NCBI GenBank assembly: GCA_016713785.1
Contig: JADJOM010000003.1
Location: 310,001 to 374,000, forward strand
Reading direction: 5' to 3'
Origin: Gemmatimonadota bacterium
GTDB lineage: Bacteria > Gemmatimonadota > Gemmatimonadetes > Gemmatimonadales > GWC2-71-9
DNA length: 64,000 bases
Below are positions 31,581-41,748 of the stretch, piece after piece. Every line of letters starts with the position of its first letter. Positions within the stretch are counted from its first letter, which is position 1. The notes below the pieces were generated by a model. The model saw nothing but the letters and a program-made list of their open reading frames with translations, searched no databases and had not been told where the DNA came from. Made by a program: the position numbers and the translations under genes.

Positions 31581-31687
31581 ACTTGGAGCAGTCGGGGCCG
31601 GGCGCCTCGGCGCCACTGCGAGGCACGGTAGCGGTGTGCCTCAGCGAAACGTTCATTGCACAAAGTGGTCTCACGCAAGGAGCCGTG

Positions 31688-33088
31688 ATGCTTCAATGGG
31701 CAACTGAGTTTCCTGCAGCTCCCGAAACCACGCCGGAAGCATTCCTTGCCATCGCGAAGAAGTGGCTTCAAGGCTCCCCCCACCTTGGGTGGAAAGGATA
31801 CAAATTCGCGGACTCGCCCCCAGACGATCAAATCCTCTACAACCACAATGGACAGACAGCGACTGCTGTTCGAGTAACTACTGCCGCCGGTTCTTGGGCT
31901 GGTTTCGAGCATAGCTGGGTGGACGGCGAACGTCAGTGGACCACTCAGCTAGTTGGGCACAAGAGTTTGGACGGCTTCCTTGTTAGCGTCCGCCTCGACT
32001 GTGCACTCCTCAAACCGACCGCTGTCCTGCCAAAGGCCAAGAAGCCTTACTCCATCAAGCTCGTCTTTGACCTCCTAGGTGGGGGAACCGACGGCCTCCT
32101 GACTGTCCAGGACAAGCCCCACTTCCTGGCGGAGAATCAGGTCGACGACGCGGCCTCAATGCTCACAGGGCGTAGTGGAGGGCGCCTTCCAATCGTCTAT
32201 CTCAGTAGTCCACACAGAGGACTTCCTCGGCTCGATGCCAGTGCATTGGCGAAAGACCTTGGCGGACTTGCACACGTTGTTGTCGAGCCATCCAAGTACT
32301 TCTCATTTGCGTTGGCGCGTCGCGCCAGCAGCCAGAACCCCTATGGTGGATCGGTTGGCATTGTGTGGCCGCATGCCGCTGGCCAGCTAATGAAAATCAG
32401 GCCATTCCAAGGTAGCACGGCAGCAGAGGTTCAAGTCGCAGTTGGCGAGCATGTTCGCAGCTCCCTGACAATGGTGCGCCCGAGTAGTGAGGTTACTTGG
32501 TCATACCTTAGCCAAGCACTTTCTCAGGTCCGGATCGCTGCCCTGAAGGCCTCTGGGTCTCAGTCTGTCGATGACTACATCGAAGCATTCGACCGCGACA
32601 TGGAAGCCCAGGCGAAGCAACTGGATGAGGCGAATCACGAAATCGGGCGCCTAAATGCGGAGATCCGACGCCTCTCTTCTGGCTCAAAGCAAGCTGGCTT
32701 GCTCAAGGCAGGTAAGGAGGTCGAATACTTTCCAGGAGAACTCGCTGACACGATCGCGGCGAGCCTCCAAATCGCCTCCCGCAACCTCGGAGGCGGCTCG
32801 AGGCGCCGACACCTAGTTGATGACCTCATTGCGGCCAATCCAGCGACGGGAGCGAGCGCTGATATTGTTGATGACATCAAGAACGCCTTCGAGACTGACG
32901 GCGGGCTTGGCAATGGCCAAAGGCGGCTGCTAGAAGATCTTGGCTTTACAATCACAGAAGATGGAAAGCACTACAAAGCGGTTTATCGCGACGATGGGAG
33001 GTACACCTTCACCATCGCCAAGACACCAAGCGACCACAGGGCGGGAAGGAATCTCGCGGGTGAAATTAACCGCACCCTCTTCCGATAA
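31688..33088 (+). CDS. unknown protein, first gene of a three-gene island operon
   Basis: A 466-residue protein of unknown family. The N-terminal two thirds look globular; residues near 310-340 form a coiled coil (AQAKQLDEANHEIGRLNAEI). The C-terminal third has EYFPGELADTIAASL, SRRRHLVDDLIAANPATG and YTFTIAKTPSDHRAGRNLAG, which look like conserved domain signatures. ATG 31688 is preferred over an upstream in-frame start because AAGGAG at 31677-31682 lies five bases before it. The next gene starts 18 bp downstream with its own ribosome binding site. GC is low, codon use is unlike the host, and it lies directly behind an IS110 remnant, so it is most likely acquired. Confidence 0.75.
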   Translation: MLQWATEFPAAPETTPEAFLAIAKKWLQGSPHLGWKGYKFADSPPDDQILYNHNGQTATAVRVTTAAGSWAGFEHSWVDGERQWTTQLVGHKSLDGFLVSVRLDCALLKPTAVLPKAKKPYSIKLVFDLLGGGTDGLLTVQDKPHFLAENQVDDAASMLTGRSGGRLPIVYLSSPHRGLPRLDASALAKDLGGLAHVVVEPSKYFSFALARRASSQNPYGGSVGIVWPHAAGQLMKIRPFQGSTAAEVQVAVGEHVRSSLTMVRPSSEVTWSYLSQALSQVRIAALKASGSQSVDDYIEAFDRDMEAQAKQLDEANHEIGRLNAEIRRLSSGSKQAGLLKAGKEVEYFPGELADTIAASLQIASRNLGGGSRRRHLVDDLIAANPATGASADIVDDIKNAFETDGGLGNGQRRLLEDLGFTITEDGKHYKAVYRDDGRYTFTIAKTPSDHRAGRNLAGEINRTLFR

Positions 33089-33106
33089 GCACAGCCCGGA
33101 GGCCAC

Positions 33107-34872
33107 ATGCTTGATCCGTTGATCCTCGGCCTCGCGGCGCTGGTGGCCATCGTGGTCGCCGTCCTCATTGTGGCCTGGCGGAGCACCGCCGCCGCCAGGG
33201 CAGAGGCCAGCCGCCTCGGTACGGAGGTGACAAACCTCCGAATCCGGGTCAGCCGGCTCGCCCCCTTCGAGAAAGTGGCCGACGCCACGGCGCGTGCCGC
33301 GGAGATCCTCCGGGACGCGGAGAGCGCGGCGAGCCGCGCCCGAGCCGAGGCCGACCGCCTGCAGGCCGAAGTCGCGGTATCGGCGGAGGCCATCCGGGCC
33401 CGCGCGGAGGCCGAGGCCTCCACCATTCGCTCGGAGGCCATCGAACGGACCCGCTCCGCCAACGCGAAGGGGGATGCCATCATCGCGGACGCGGAGCGCC
33501 GTGCGGCCGCGATCGTCCAGGAGGCCCACGCCAAAGCGGAGGCGCTCGCTGGGGACGCCCTCCGCGCCGTCCAGGAGGCGGACAAGCTCGAGCGGACAGT
33601 CCGCGCGATGCGGAACAAGCTGGAGGGCTATGGCGACCGGTATCTGATCCCGACCACCACGCTCATCGATGAACTTGCCGCCGAGATGGGGCATACCGAG
33701 GCGGCCCAGCGTCTCAAGGTGATCCGGGACGAGGTGCGGCAGGCCATCAAGGAGGGCAAGGCGGCGGACTGCGACTACGTCGAAGACGGCCGGCGGGAGA
33801 CGGCGATCCGGTTCGTGGCCGACGCGTTCAACGGGAAAGTGGATTCGATACTGGCGTGTGTGAAGCATGACAACGCCGGGGCCCTCGCCGAGGAAATGCG
33901 AGACGACTTCATCCTTGTGAACCACAACGGCGAAGCATTCCGCAACGCACGGATCCGCGAATCCTATCTTGCCCTGCGCCTTGAGGAGCTTAAGTGGGCG
34001 GCCATCGTCCACGGCCTCAAGGTCGAGGAGCGTGAGGAGCAGCGCCGGATCAAGGAGCAGCTGCGCGAGGAGGAGAAGGCACGGAAGGGTATGAGCGTGC
34101 CATGCGGGAAGCTGCCCGCGACGAGGAGCTCGTCAAGAAGGCCATGGAGAAGGCCCAGGCGCAGCTGGCAAGGGCCAGCGAGGACCAGCGGGCCAAGTAC
34201 GAGGCGCAGCTGACCGAGCTGGCCGCGCGCCTCAAGGAGGCCGAGGAGAAGAACAAGCGGGCGCTCTCCATGGCCCAGCAGACCAAGCAGGGCCACGTCT
34301 ACATCATCTCAAATATCGGTTCCTTCGGGGAGCACGTTTACAAGATCGGCCTCACCCGTCGGCTCGAGCCACTCGACCGGATTCGGGAGCTCGGCGACTC
34401 CAGCGTGCCGTACGAGTTCGACGTGCACGCCCTGATCTTCGCTGAGGATGCCCCGGCTCTCGAGCACCAGTTGCACCGGCACTTCATCATGAACCAGGTC
34501 AACAAGGTTAACTACCGGAAGGAGTTCTTCCGGGTGGACCTGACCCACATCCGGCAGGAGATTGAGGGACTCGGGCTGACGACTAAGTGGACGATGGCGG
34601 CCGCCGCGCAGGAGTACCGGGAGTCCCTCAAGATCGAGGAGCTGATCGCCAAGGATCCGGCAGCGCGCGCCGCGTGGATCAAGCGACAGTATACTTACGA
34701 AGCAATGTCCGCCATGTCTGAGGGCGAGGACGATTCCCCCGCGCCACCGGGCCTCCGACTCAGCACAGAACCGGCCGTAGTAGTGTCCACAAGTCATCCT
34801 GATCCGGGCGCCGGCCAGGTGGCGTCGCCGCTGGCGGCGGATAGTCTCGTCCCCCAGCGTGCACCCTCGTGA
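33107..34872 (+). CDS. membrane-anchored DUF4041 + GIY-YIG (T5orf172/MUG113) protein, frameshifted
   Basis: The N terminus is a single membrane helix (residues 5-24). A long Ala/Glu/Arg-rich coiled coil follows, then a DUF4041-like region (LIPTTTLIDELAAEMG; ADAFNGKVDSILACVKHDN; NARIRESYLALRLEELKW). After another coiled coil comes a GIY-YIG-type domain: GHVYIISNIGSFGEHVYKIG, LTRRLEPLDRIRELG, HRHFIMNQVNKVNYRKEFF. The frame breaks near 34088: one base is missing in AAGGGTATG, and adding it gives KARK.YERAMREAARDEE and about 588 residues. GGAGG just before ATG 33107 is a good ribosome binding site; the stop overlaps the GTG of the next gene. Proteins with this pairing are common in phages and bacterial accessory regions; the function is unproven. 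Confidence 0.8.
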
Positions 34873-36148
34873 CACCCAACGAACTGCGTGACATCCTCCA
34901 GTCGCCGCGCGAGGAGCGTGGACTGGAGTTCAAGGGTCCCGGCGAGAGAGATGATCGAGTGTTCTTCGCCTTGGTCGTCCAAGCGGTGCTGGCCATGGCG
35001 AACCGCCGAGACGGGGGTGTGGTCGTTGTCGGGGTGGGGGAGACTGACGGCCGCTTCGAGCCAGTCGGACTCACCGCGGACGAGCTGCAGACCTGGAAAA
35101 GCGATCACGTGCTGGACGGGCTCGCCGAGTACGCCGACCCGAGTGTCGATGTCCGCTGCAGCCCCGTCGAGCTGGACGGAAGGACCTTTCTCGTCATCGA
35201 GGTCAGCGAGTTCGAGGATCTGCCGGTCGCATGCAAGAAGGACTTTCCGGGGACCCTCCAGCGGGGCGTGTTCTACGGGCGCCCTCGCCGAAAGCCGGAA
35301 TCGATGGCGATTGGTACACAGGCGGACATGCGGGACCTCATCGACTTGGCGACTGAGAAGCGCCTACGACATCTGCTGGAGATCACGGCCGGCGCTGGCG
35401 CTAGCCTGAAGCCCGACGACTCGTGGCCCCTCCTAGAGCACATCGGTGGCAAGGTGGCTCCCACGATCCGCTCCCGCGGCTGGTGGTCTTTCGTTGTGCG
35501 CCCAGCGCGGCCAGGGGCAACAGGCTTCGGATCGCTTGCCGAGATGGAACAAGCCCTACGAGGGACGGAGGTGCATTATTTCGGGTATCGCTTTCCGCGC
35601 CTGTACAGGGATGTTGCACCTATGCGCCACCAGCACTTCCTCGAGCAGCAAACAGAAGTGGACGAGTTTCTGGAGGCATGGCGCTTCTTCGACAGCGGGG
35701 CCTTTCTCTGGCTGGGTGGGTACACCAGTGACTGGAAGGACCGAGAGCTCTTCCAAGATCGCCCCTTGCCAGACAACTGGCGCCATGGAGGCGCACCTCC
35801 GGGGTCGGTGAGCTCCTGGCCTACCTCACGTTGGGGTTTGAGTTCGCTGCGCGTCTCGGGGCGACCGGCAAGCTCGGCGCGGGCATCCATGTCGAGGTTC
35901 GATTTACGTCATTGAACGGACGTGTGCTCATGATGGACCTTCCGCGGCGGGTGCCGTTCACGTCGCGGCGGATCGCGCATGCCGACTCCTTCGCTGAGCA
36001 GATTGTGAGTCCGACGGCTGAGCTGCTGGGGCGCGTTCCCGGGCTGGCCTCCGAGTACGGCGTCAAGGTATTGTCCTTGTTCGGTTGGGACGTAGACACC
36101 GCATGGTGCCGGCGCATCATCGACGATCTCCGAGGGGCCGGGAAGTAG
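34869..36148 (+). CDS. AlbA_2/Schlafen-type DNA-binding domain protein, frameshifted
   Basis: The N-terminal 150 residues have the AlbA_2 (Schlafen-like) pattern: EERGLEFKGPGERDD, LAMANRRDGGVVVVGVGE and later FLVIEVSEFEDLPVACKK. The rest is unassigned. The start GTG 34869 overlaps the preceding stop. The frame breaks at the GGGG run 35801-35804; with one more G it reads APPGVGELLAYLTLGFEFAA and ends at 36148, about 426 residues. It is the last gene of the three-gene operon and of the low-GC island. AlbA_2 domains occur in regulators and in defence-associated proteins; which applies here is unknown. Confidence 0.75.
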
Positions 36149-36350
36149 GCCCGGCACGGTTGGCGTGAACCGCCCCGCGAATTCCGGAGACTCGAAAGCG
36201 TGAGCTCGCCCATGGCGGGTCCTGCTGGGCGCGGGACAGGGATGTACTCCCATCCTTCCGTGCGGCGGCGCCGCTCCGGCCATTGCGTCCTGTCGGCCCG
36301 CCGGCAACACCCGCCCCGACGTCAGGCACCGATTCGCCACCCCCACCCCC
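36149..36350. repeat. right edge of the island with an insertion-sequence end
   Basis: GAACCGCCCCGCGAATTCCG at 36167-36186 resembles 25274-25293. After it the sequence turns host-like. No gene or attC-like site is seen. Confidence 0.45.
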
Positions 36351-36800
36351 ATGCCCGCAGCCCTTCGCCGAGCCCTCCTAGCCGACATCCCCGCCATGCA
36401 GCGGGTCCGGCACGCGGTGCGGGAGAACCGCCTGGTGTCGCTCGTCATCCCCGCCGAAGCCTACCGGGAGGCCATCGAGGACACCGGCCGCGGCTGGGTG
36501 ATCGAAGTGGATGACGAGGTGGTGGCCTTTGCGGTGGTGAATGCCCGGACCGGGAACGTCTGGGCGCTGTTCGTCGACCCGGCCCACGAGCGATGCGGAT
36601 TCGGGCGGCGGCTCCTCGATACGCTGGTGGCGTGGGGCTGGTCCGTCGGCCTCAAACGCCTGCACCTCTCCACCGCGCCCGGCACCCGCGCGGAAGGGTT
36701 CTACGAGGCGGCCGGCTGGCGACGAACCGGCCTCACCCCCGACGGCGAGGTGGCGTTCGAGCTGCGGCGGAGCGACCAGACGCCCGCCCCGCCGGGGTAA
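36351..36800 (+). CDS. GNAT-family N-acetyltransferase
   Basis: A 149-residue acetyltransferase. It begins ALRRALLADIPAMQRVRHAV; the acetyl-CoA loop is LFVDPAHERCGFGRRLLDTL with the usual R/Q-x-x-G-x-G/A-type pattern, followed by LHLSTAPGTRAEGFYEAAGW. The substrate is unknown. It is the first host-like gene after the island. The start at 36351 is the first ATG that yields a full N-terminal strand. It ends about 80 bp before the LEA lipoprotein gene, with a pyrimidine-rich gap (TTCCC repeats) between. Confidence 0.85.
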   Translation: MPAALRRALLADIPAMQRVRHAVRENRLVSLVIPAEAYREAIEDTGRGWVIEVDDEVVAFAVVNARTGNVWALFVDPAHERCGFGRRLLDTLVAWGWSVGLKRLHLSTAPGTRAEGFYEAAGWRRTGLTPDGEVAFELRRSDQTPAPPG

Positions 36801-36868
36801 CGGGGTACCCCCCGCCTCCCTCTTCCCTGTTCCCTCTTCCCTTTTCCCGTCTTTTCCTCCCCCCCGCC

Positions 36869-36880
36869 TATATTCCAGCC
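36869..36880 (+). promoter_or_regulatory. -10 box upstream of the LEA lipoprotein gene
   Basis: TATATT at 36869-36874 ends six bases before ATG 36881, predicting a leaderless transcript. No convincing -35 box; the preceding 50 bases are pyrimidine-rich. Confidence 0.5.
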
Positions 36881-37345
36881 ATGCGCAAACTTCTCCCTGT
36901 CCTGGCCCTCGCGGTCGTGGCCGCCTGCGGGCCCGGCGGCGTCAATCCGGTGAACATCCTGCAGCCCGACGTCCGGCTGCATCACCTCTCGGTCCGCAAC
37001 CTGGGCCTCTCCGGCGGCACGCTCGACGTGGCGCTGGCGTTCCACAATCCGAACCAGATCACCCTCAAGGGCGTCGGCCTCACCGCCAGCCTCGACATCG
37101 AGGGGAGCCGCTTCGGCGACGTGGCGCTGACCAACCCGTTCACCCTGGCGGCCAAGGACACCACCCTCCTCACGGTGCCGCTCACCTTCAAGTGGTCCGG
37201 CGTGGCCAGCGCCGCCCGCTCGGTGCTCGGCTACGGCGCGGTGAACTACGGCATCAACGGCCGGTTCACGATCAACACACCGCTCGGCACCCCGCTCGAG
37301 ATTCCGTTCTCGGGGCAGGGGAACGTGCCCCTGCTCAAGCCCTGA
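36881..37345 (+). CDS. LEA type 2 (water stress) domain lipoprotein
   Basis: A 154-residue predicted lipoprotein: MRKLLPVLALAVVAAC with the lipobox Cys at 16. The mature part has the LEA14/WHy-type beta pattern, LHHLSVRNLGLSGGTLDVAL, FHNPNQITLKGVGLTASLDI and VPLTFKW. Such domains occur in small exported proteins of many bacteria; a protective or envelope role is inferred only from the family. The ATG is six bases behind a TATATT box and lacks a Shine-Dalgarno. hflX follows about 60 bp later. Confidence 0.85.
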   Translation: MRKLLPVLALAVVAACGPGGVNPVNILQPDVRLHHLSVRNLGLSGGTLDVALAFHNPNQITLKGVGLTASLDIEGSRFGDVALTNPFTLAAKDTTLLTVPLTFKWSGVASAARSVLGYGAVNYGINGRFTINTPLGTPLEIPFSGQGNVPLLKP

Positions 37346-37403
37346 CCCGGGGACCCCGCCGATTCGCGAACTGATCACGATCGAACCGCCCGCCGAGCGC
37401 GCC

Positions 37404-38657
37404 GTGCTGGTGGGCGCGCCCCGCAAGGGCTCGGAGGACGCGGACCACCTCACCGAACACCTCGATGAGCTGGGCCGGCTGGCCGACACCGCCGGCGCCG
37501 TCGTCGTCGGCCGGCTGTCGCAGCAGGTGGCCAGCCCCAACCCCGCCACCCTGATCGGCGAGGGGAAGGTCGAGGAGCTCCGGGCGCTGATGGAGGAGAG
37601 CCGCGCCACGCTGGTGCTGTTCGACGAGGAGCTCACCCCCAACCAGGGCGCCAACCTCGAGAAGGAGCTCAAGACCCGCGTGATGGACCGGGCCGAGCTC
37701 ATCCTCGACATCTTCTCCACCCGGGCACGCACCCACGAGGCCAAGCTGCAGGTGGAGCTGGCCCAGCTGGCCTACCTGCTGCCGCGGCTGGCGCGGATGT
37801 GGACCCACCTGAGCCGTATCCGCGGCGGCATCGGCCTCCGGGGCCCGGGCGAAACCCAGCTCGAGACCGACCGCCGGATGATCCGGCGCAAGATCCAGCT
37901 GCTGCGCGAGAAGCTGCGGGAGTGGGAGAAGCACCGCGAGGTGCTCCGCGCCGGCCGCACCCCGCTGCTCTCGGTGGCGCTGGTGGGCTACACCAACGCC
38001 GGCAAGTCGAGCGTGCTGCGGATGCTCTCGGGAGAGCACGGGATCTTCGTCGAGGACCGGCTCTTCGCCACCCTCGACACCCTCACCCGCGAGGTGGACC
38101 TGGGCGAGGGGTGCCGGGCCCGGGTGTCGGACACGGTGGGGTTCATCCGCAAGCTGCCGCACCACCTGGTGGCGAGCTTCCGGGCGACGCTCGAGGAGGT
38201 CCGCGGCGCCGACCTGCTGCTGCACGTGGTGGACGCGAGCCACCCCGGGTGGGAGGAGCAGATGGCGGTGGTGGACCAGGTGCTGGCCGAGATCGGCGTG
38301 GGGGAGCTGCCGCTGGTGCCGGTGTTCAACAAGATGGACCAGGTGGCCGAGCCGTCCGCCTTCGCCGCGCGAGCCCGGGCGCTCTACCCCGACGCGCTGC
38401 TCGCCACCACCCAGCGGCTCGACGGGCTCGAGGGGGTCAAGTCGGCGCTGCGGCAGCGGGAGCGGGAGCTGCGGCCGCCGGTCACGGTGCTGGTGCCGCT
38501 GGCCGATGGGGCGCGCCTCGCCTCGCTGTACCGCCTGGGCGAGGTGGTGGACCAGACGGTGGAGGGGGAGCACCACAAGGTGCGGGTGCGGCTGGCGCCG
38601 TGGCAGGCGGAGCAGCTGCGGCGGGAGGGGATCGGAGTGGAGGCGGTAGGGCGGTAG
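37404..38657 (+). CDS. hflX: GTPase HflX
   Basis: Ribosome-associated GTPase that splits or rescues stalled ribosomes. About 417 residues: the N-terminal HflX domain has NPATLIGEGKVEEL and FDEELTPNQGANLEK, the linker GGIGLRGPGETQLETDRR is diagnostic, and the G domain has GYTNAGKSS near residue 194, DTVGFIRKLP and NKMD. The GTG at 37404 is the first usual start, but residues typical of the family (ITIEPPAERAVLVG) continue in frame upstream of it with no ATG, GTG or TTG, so the true start may be a rare codon or is lost by an error. The last codons (EAVGR) are built from the first units of an octamer repeat array. Confidence 0.92.
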   Translation: MLVGAPRKGSEDADHLTEHLDELGRLADTAGAVVVGRLSQQVASPNPATLIGEGKVEELRALMEESRATLVLFDEELTPNQGANLEKELKTRVMDRAELILDIFSTRARTHEAKLQVELAQLAYLLPRLARMWTHLSRIRGGIGLRGPGETQLETDRRMIRRKIQLLREKLREWEKHREVLRAGRTPLLSVALVGYTNAGKSSVLRMLSGEHGIFVEDRLFATLDTLTREVDLGEGCRARVSDTVGFIRKLPHHLVASFRATLEEVRGADLLLHVVDASHPGWEEQMAVVDQVLAEIGVGELPLVPVFNKMDQVAEPSAFAARARALYPDALLATTQRLDGLEGVKSALRQRERELRPPVTVLVPLADGARLASLYRLGEVVDQTVEGEHHKVRVRLAPWQAEQLRREGIGVEAVGR

Positions 38658-38821
38658 GGCGGTAGGGCGGTAGGGCGGTAAGGCGGTAGGGCGGTAGGGC
38701 GGTAAGGCGGTAAGGCGGTAAGGCGGTAAGGCGGTAAGAGAGGAGGGGTGGAGCTCGGATCGAGCCCCACCCCTCTCTTCGTTCCCACCTACCGCCCTAC
38801 CGCCTTACCGCCTTACCGCCT
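38641..38821. repeat. GGCGGTAR octamer arrays in inverted orientation
   Basis: Twelve consecutive 8-bp units RGGCGGTA run from 38641 to 38736; after a 53-bp hairpin region four units in the opposite orientation (TACCGCCY) fill 38790-38821. The left array includes the stop codon of hflX and the right array reaches the stop codon of aceA, so the repeats fill the entire convergent gap up to both genes. Confidence 0.9.
38738..38778. terminator. bidirectional hairpin between hflX and aceA
   Basis: AGGGGTGGAGCTCG and CGAGCCCCACCCCT pair with one mismatch around a short GAT loop, with a partial extension outward. It lies in the middle of the convergent gap and probably ends transcription of both genes; there is no T-run. 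Confidence 0.6.
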
Positions 38822-39951
38822 ACGCCTTCCCCGACAGCACCGACTCCAGGATCAGCCACCGGTTCATGCCGGCGAGCTTCTGGTGCATCTTGGTCATCGG
38901 GGGGCCGCCGGCGGCTTCATCTTCCTCGATCTGCAGGTCGGCGAGGGCGTCGAGGCCCTTGGCGGCGAACTTGCGCAGGCCCTTGTCGAGCGCCATGCCG
39001 GCGGTGCGGAAGTTGAAGAGCGTCGAGAACTGGAGGGTGTAGCCCAGGTCGGCGAGCTGCTGGTTGGTGATGAGGGTGCCGGCCTTCTTGGCCTTCCCCC
39101 AGTAGAGCGAGGGGGAGAGGTTGAAGCCGAGCATCTGGTTGGGGTAGTACTTGCGCACCCCCTCGGCGAAGGCCCGCGGCTGCTCCAGGTCGACGTTGTT
39201 GAACTCCGCCCAGATCACGTCGCAGCCCAGCTCGGAGGCCTCCCAGGCATCCTCGACGGCCATCTTCACGCCGCCGGAGGACTGGCCGGGCAGGGCGCCG
39301 TCGACCGAGTCGGTGCGGGCGATGATCACGAGGTCCTCGCCCATGGCCTCGGCGGCGGCGCGGATGGCCTTGAGCTTGGCCAGCCAGGTGGCGCGGGGGA
39401 CCAGCACCTTGTCGCGCTTGGCCTTGCCGACGTTGACGATGTGGCCGCAGGTGCGGTCGGCGGGGTCCTGGTTCTCGAGGTGGACGCCGCCCACCCGGGC
39501 GCGCACCAGCTCGGTGGCCAGGGAGAAGGTCTGGGTGGGGCCGCCGAAGCCGGCCTCCATGTCCATGAACATCGGGGGCACGTTCAGGAGTTCCTTGCCC
39601 TCGGTGTCGTAGTAGTGGGTGCCGGGCCCCCTCGATGCCCTTCCAGAGCTCCAGCGCCAGGTCCACCATCTGGTGCGAGTGGTAGACGCCGATGTCGGGG
39701 TACATGTTCTTGACCGCGGCGAGCTGCCAGCCGGAGCCGTACAGGGCCTTGAAGCCGAGCCGGGTCATGATGGAGGCGGTGTAGGCGTCGTAGGCGCCGG
39801 CGGTGTGGACGAAGGAGCCCTTGTCGCGGGCCTCGTGCAGGAGGCGGCGCAGCTTGGTGCCGGGGCGCTCGTTCTCGGGCGGGGCCAGGAGCTTGGCGAT
39901 CTCGTCCTTGGGATAGACGGCGTGCTTGCTCACGGGCGCGGCGCTGGCCAT
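38820..39951 (-). CDS. aceA: isocitrate lyase family protein (single-base frameshift)
   Basis: Resembles isocitrate lyase, the glyoxylate-shunt enzyme that cleaves isocitrate to glyoxylate and succinate. The N-terminal part has AGAYDAYTASIM and LYGSGWQLAAVKN; the second part has PPMFMDMEAGFGG, HLENQDPADRTCGH (the catalytic Cys-Gly-His, but preceded by R-T rather than the usual K-K), IIARTDSVDG and FNLSPS. The parts are in different frames because the C run 39627-39631 has one base too many; corrected, the protein is about 376 residues, short compared with many isocitrate lyases. AAGGAGG at 39958-39964 is six bases before ATG 39951. Another carbon-carbon lyase of the same superfamily remains possible. 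No malate synthase gene is in the window. Confidence 0.8.
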
Positions 39952-40283
39952 GGACTGCCTCCTTGGGGGATGACGCGGCCCGCGGGCTCCGGGCCCGCGG
40001 GGCGGGATGCGTGGGGCTGGCGCCGTGGAGGCCCGGGGCTCCGGCCCCGGTTCCATCGACCCGGCGACTCCCGTATAATTATCAAATGTGAAATCTTTCA
40101 CAAGGGCCGAGGTGGGGCGGCCCGGCGCCGGGATCGGGGGATCGGGGACGGGGCCGCGCGGGGTGGACGCGCACGGGGCTTGCACCGGGGCGGGGTGGCA
40201 TCACCGGCCGTCCTCCGCTAGTTTCGGGGTCCGGTTCGGCAACTCCTTGTGGCACATCACTTTCACGACAAGGTACGGCGGTC
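39952..40283. promoter_or_regulatory. divergent regulatory region with a palindromic operator
   Basis: TGTGAAATCTTTCACA at 40087-40102 has perfect 7-bp arms around a 2-base centre. It lies beside an AT-rich patch (TATAAT at 40074-40079 on the plus strand, TTATAC on the minus strand) that stands out in GC-rich DNA and probably holds the aceA promoter. The palindrome would cover its -35 region, fitting repressor control by carbon source. No gene is seen in the 332 bases. Confidence 0.55.
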
Positions 40284-41628
<1,345 letters not shown>

Positions 41629-41629
<1 letters not shown>

Positions 41630-41660
41630 GGCGGTAGGGCGGTAGGGCGGTAAGGCGGTA
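41629..41660 (+). repeat. GGCGGTAR octamer array after wbpA
   Basis: Four 8-bp units RGGCGGTA start at the last base of the wbpA stop codon and end at the base of the terminator hairpin. Confidence 0.85.
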
Positions 41661-41661
41661 G

Positions 41662-41698
41662 GGGGGGAACGGGATAGCCGTTCTCCCCCTTTTCCTTT
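41662..41698 (+). terminator. intrinsic terminator after wbpA
   Basis: GGGGGGAACGG and CCGTTCTCCCCC form a strong stem around a GATAG loop, followed by TTTTCCTTT. This is the best textbook terminator in the window. Confidence 0.75.
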
Positions 41699-41735
41699 GT
41701 GGTGGCCCCCGCTTTCCCCGCTCCCCGGGTGCGTC

Positions 41736-41748
41736 TATACTCCATTCC
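41736..41748 (+). promoter_or_regulatory. -10 box upstream of the wbpB-like gene
   Basis: TATACT at 41736-41741 ends seven bases before ATG 41749. Together with the terminator at 41662 it indicates a new transcription unit. Confidence 0.55.
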
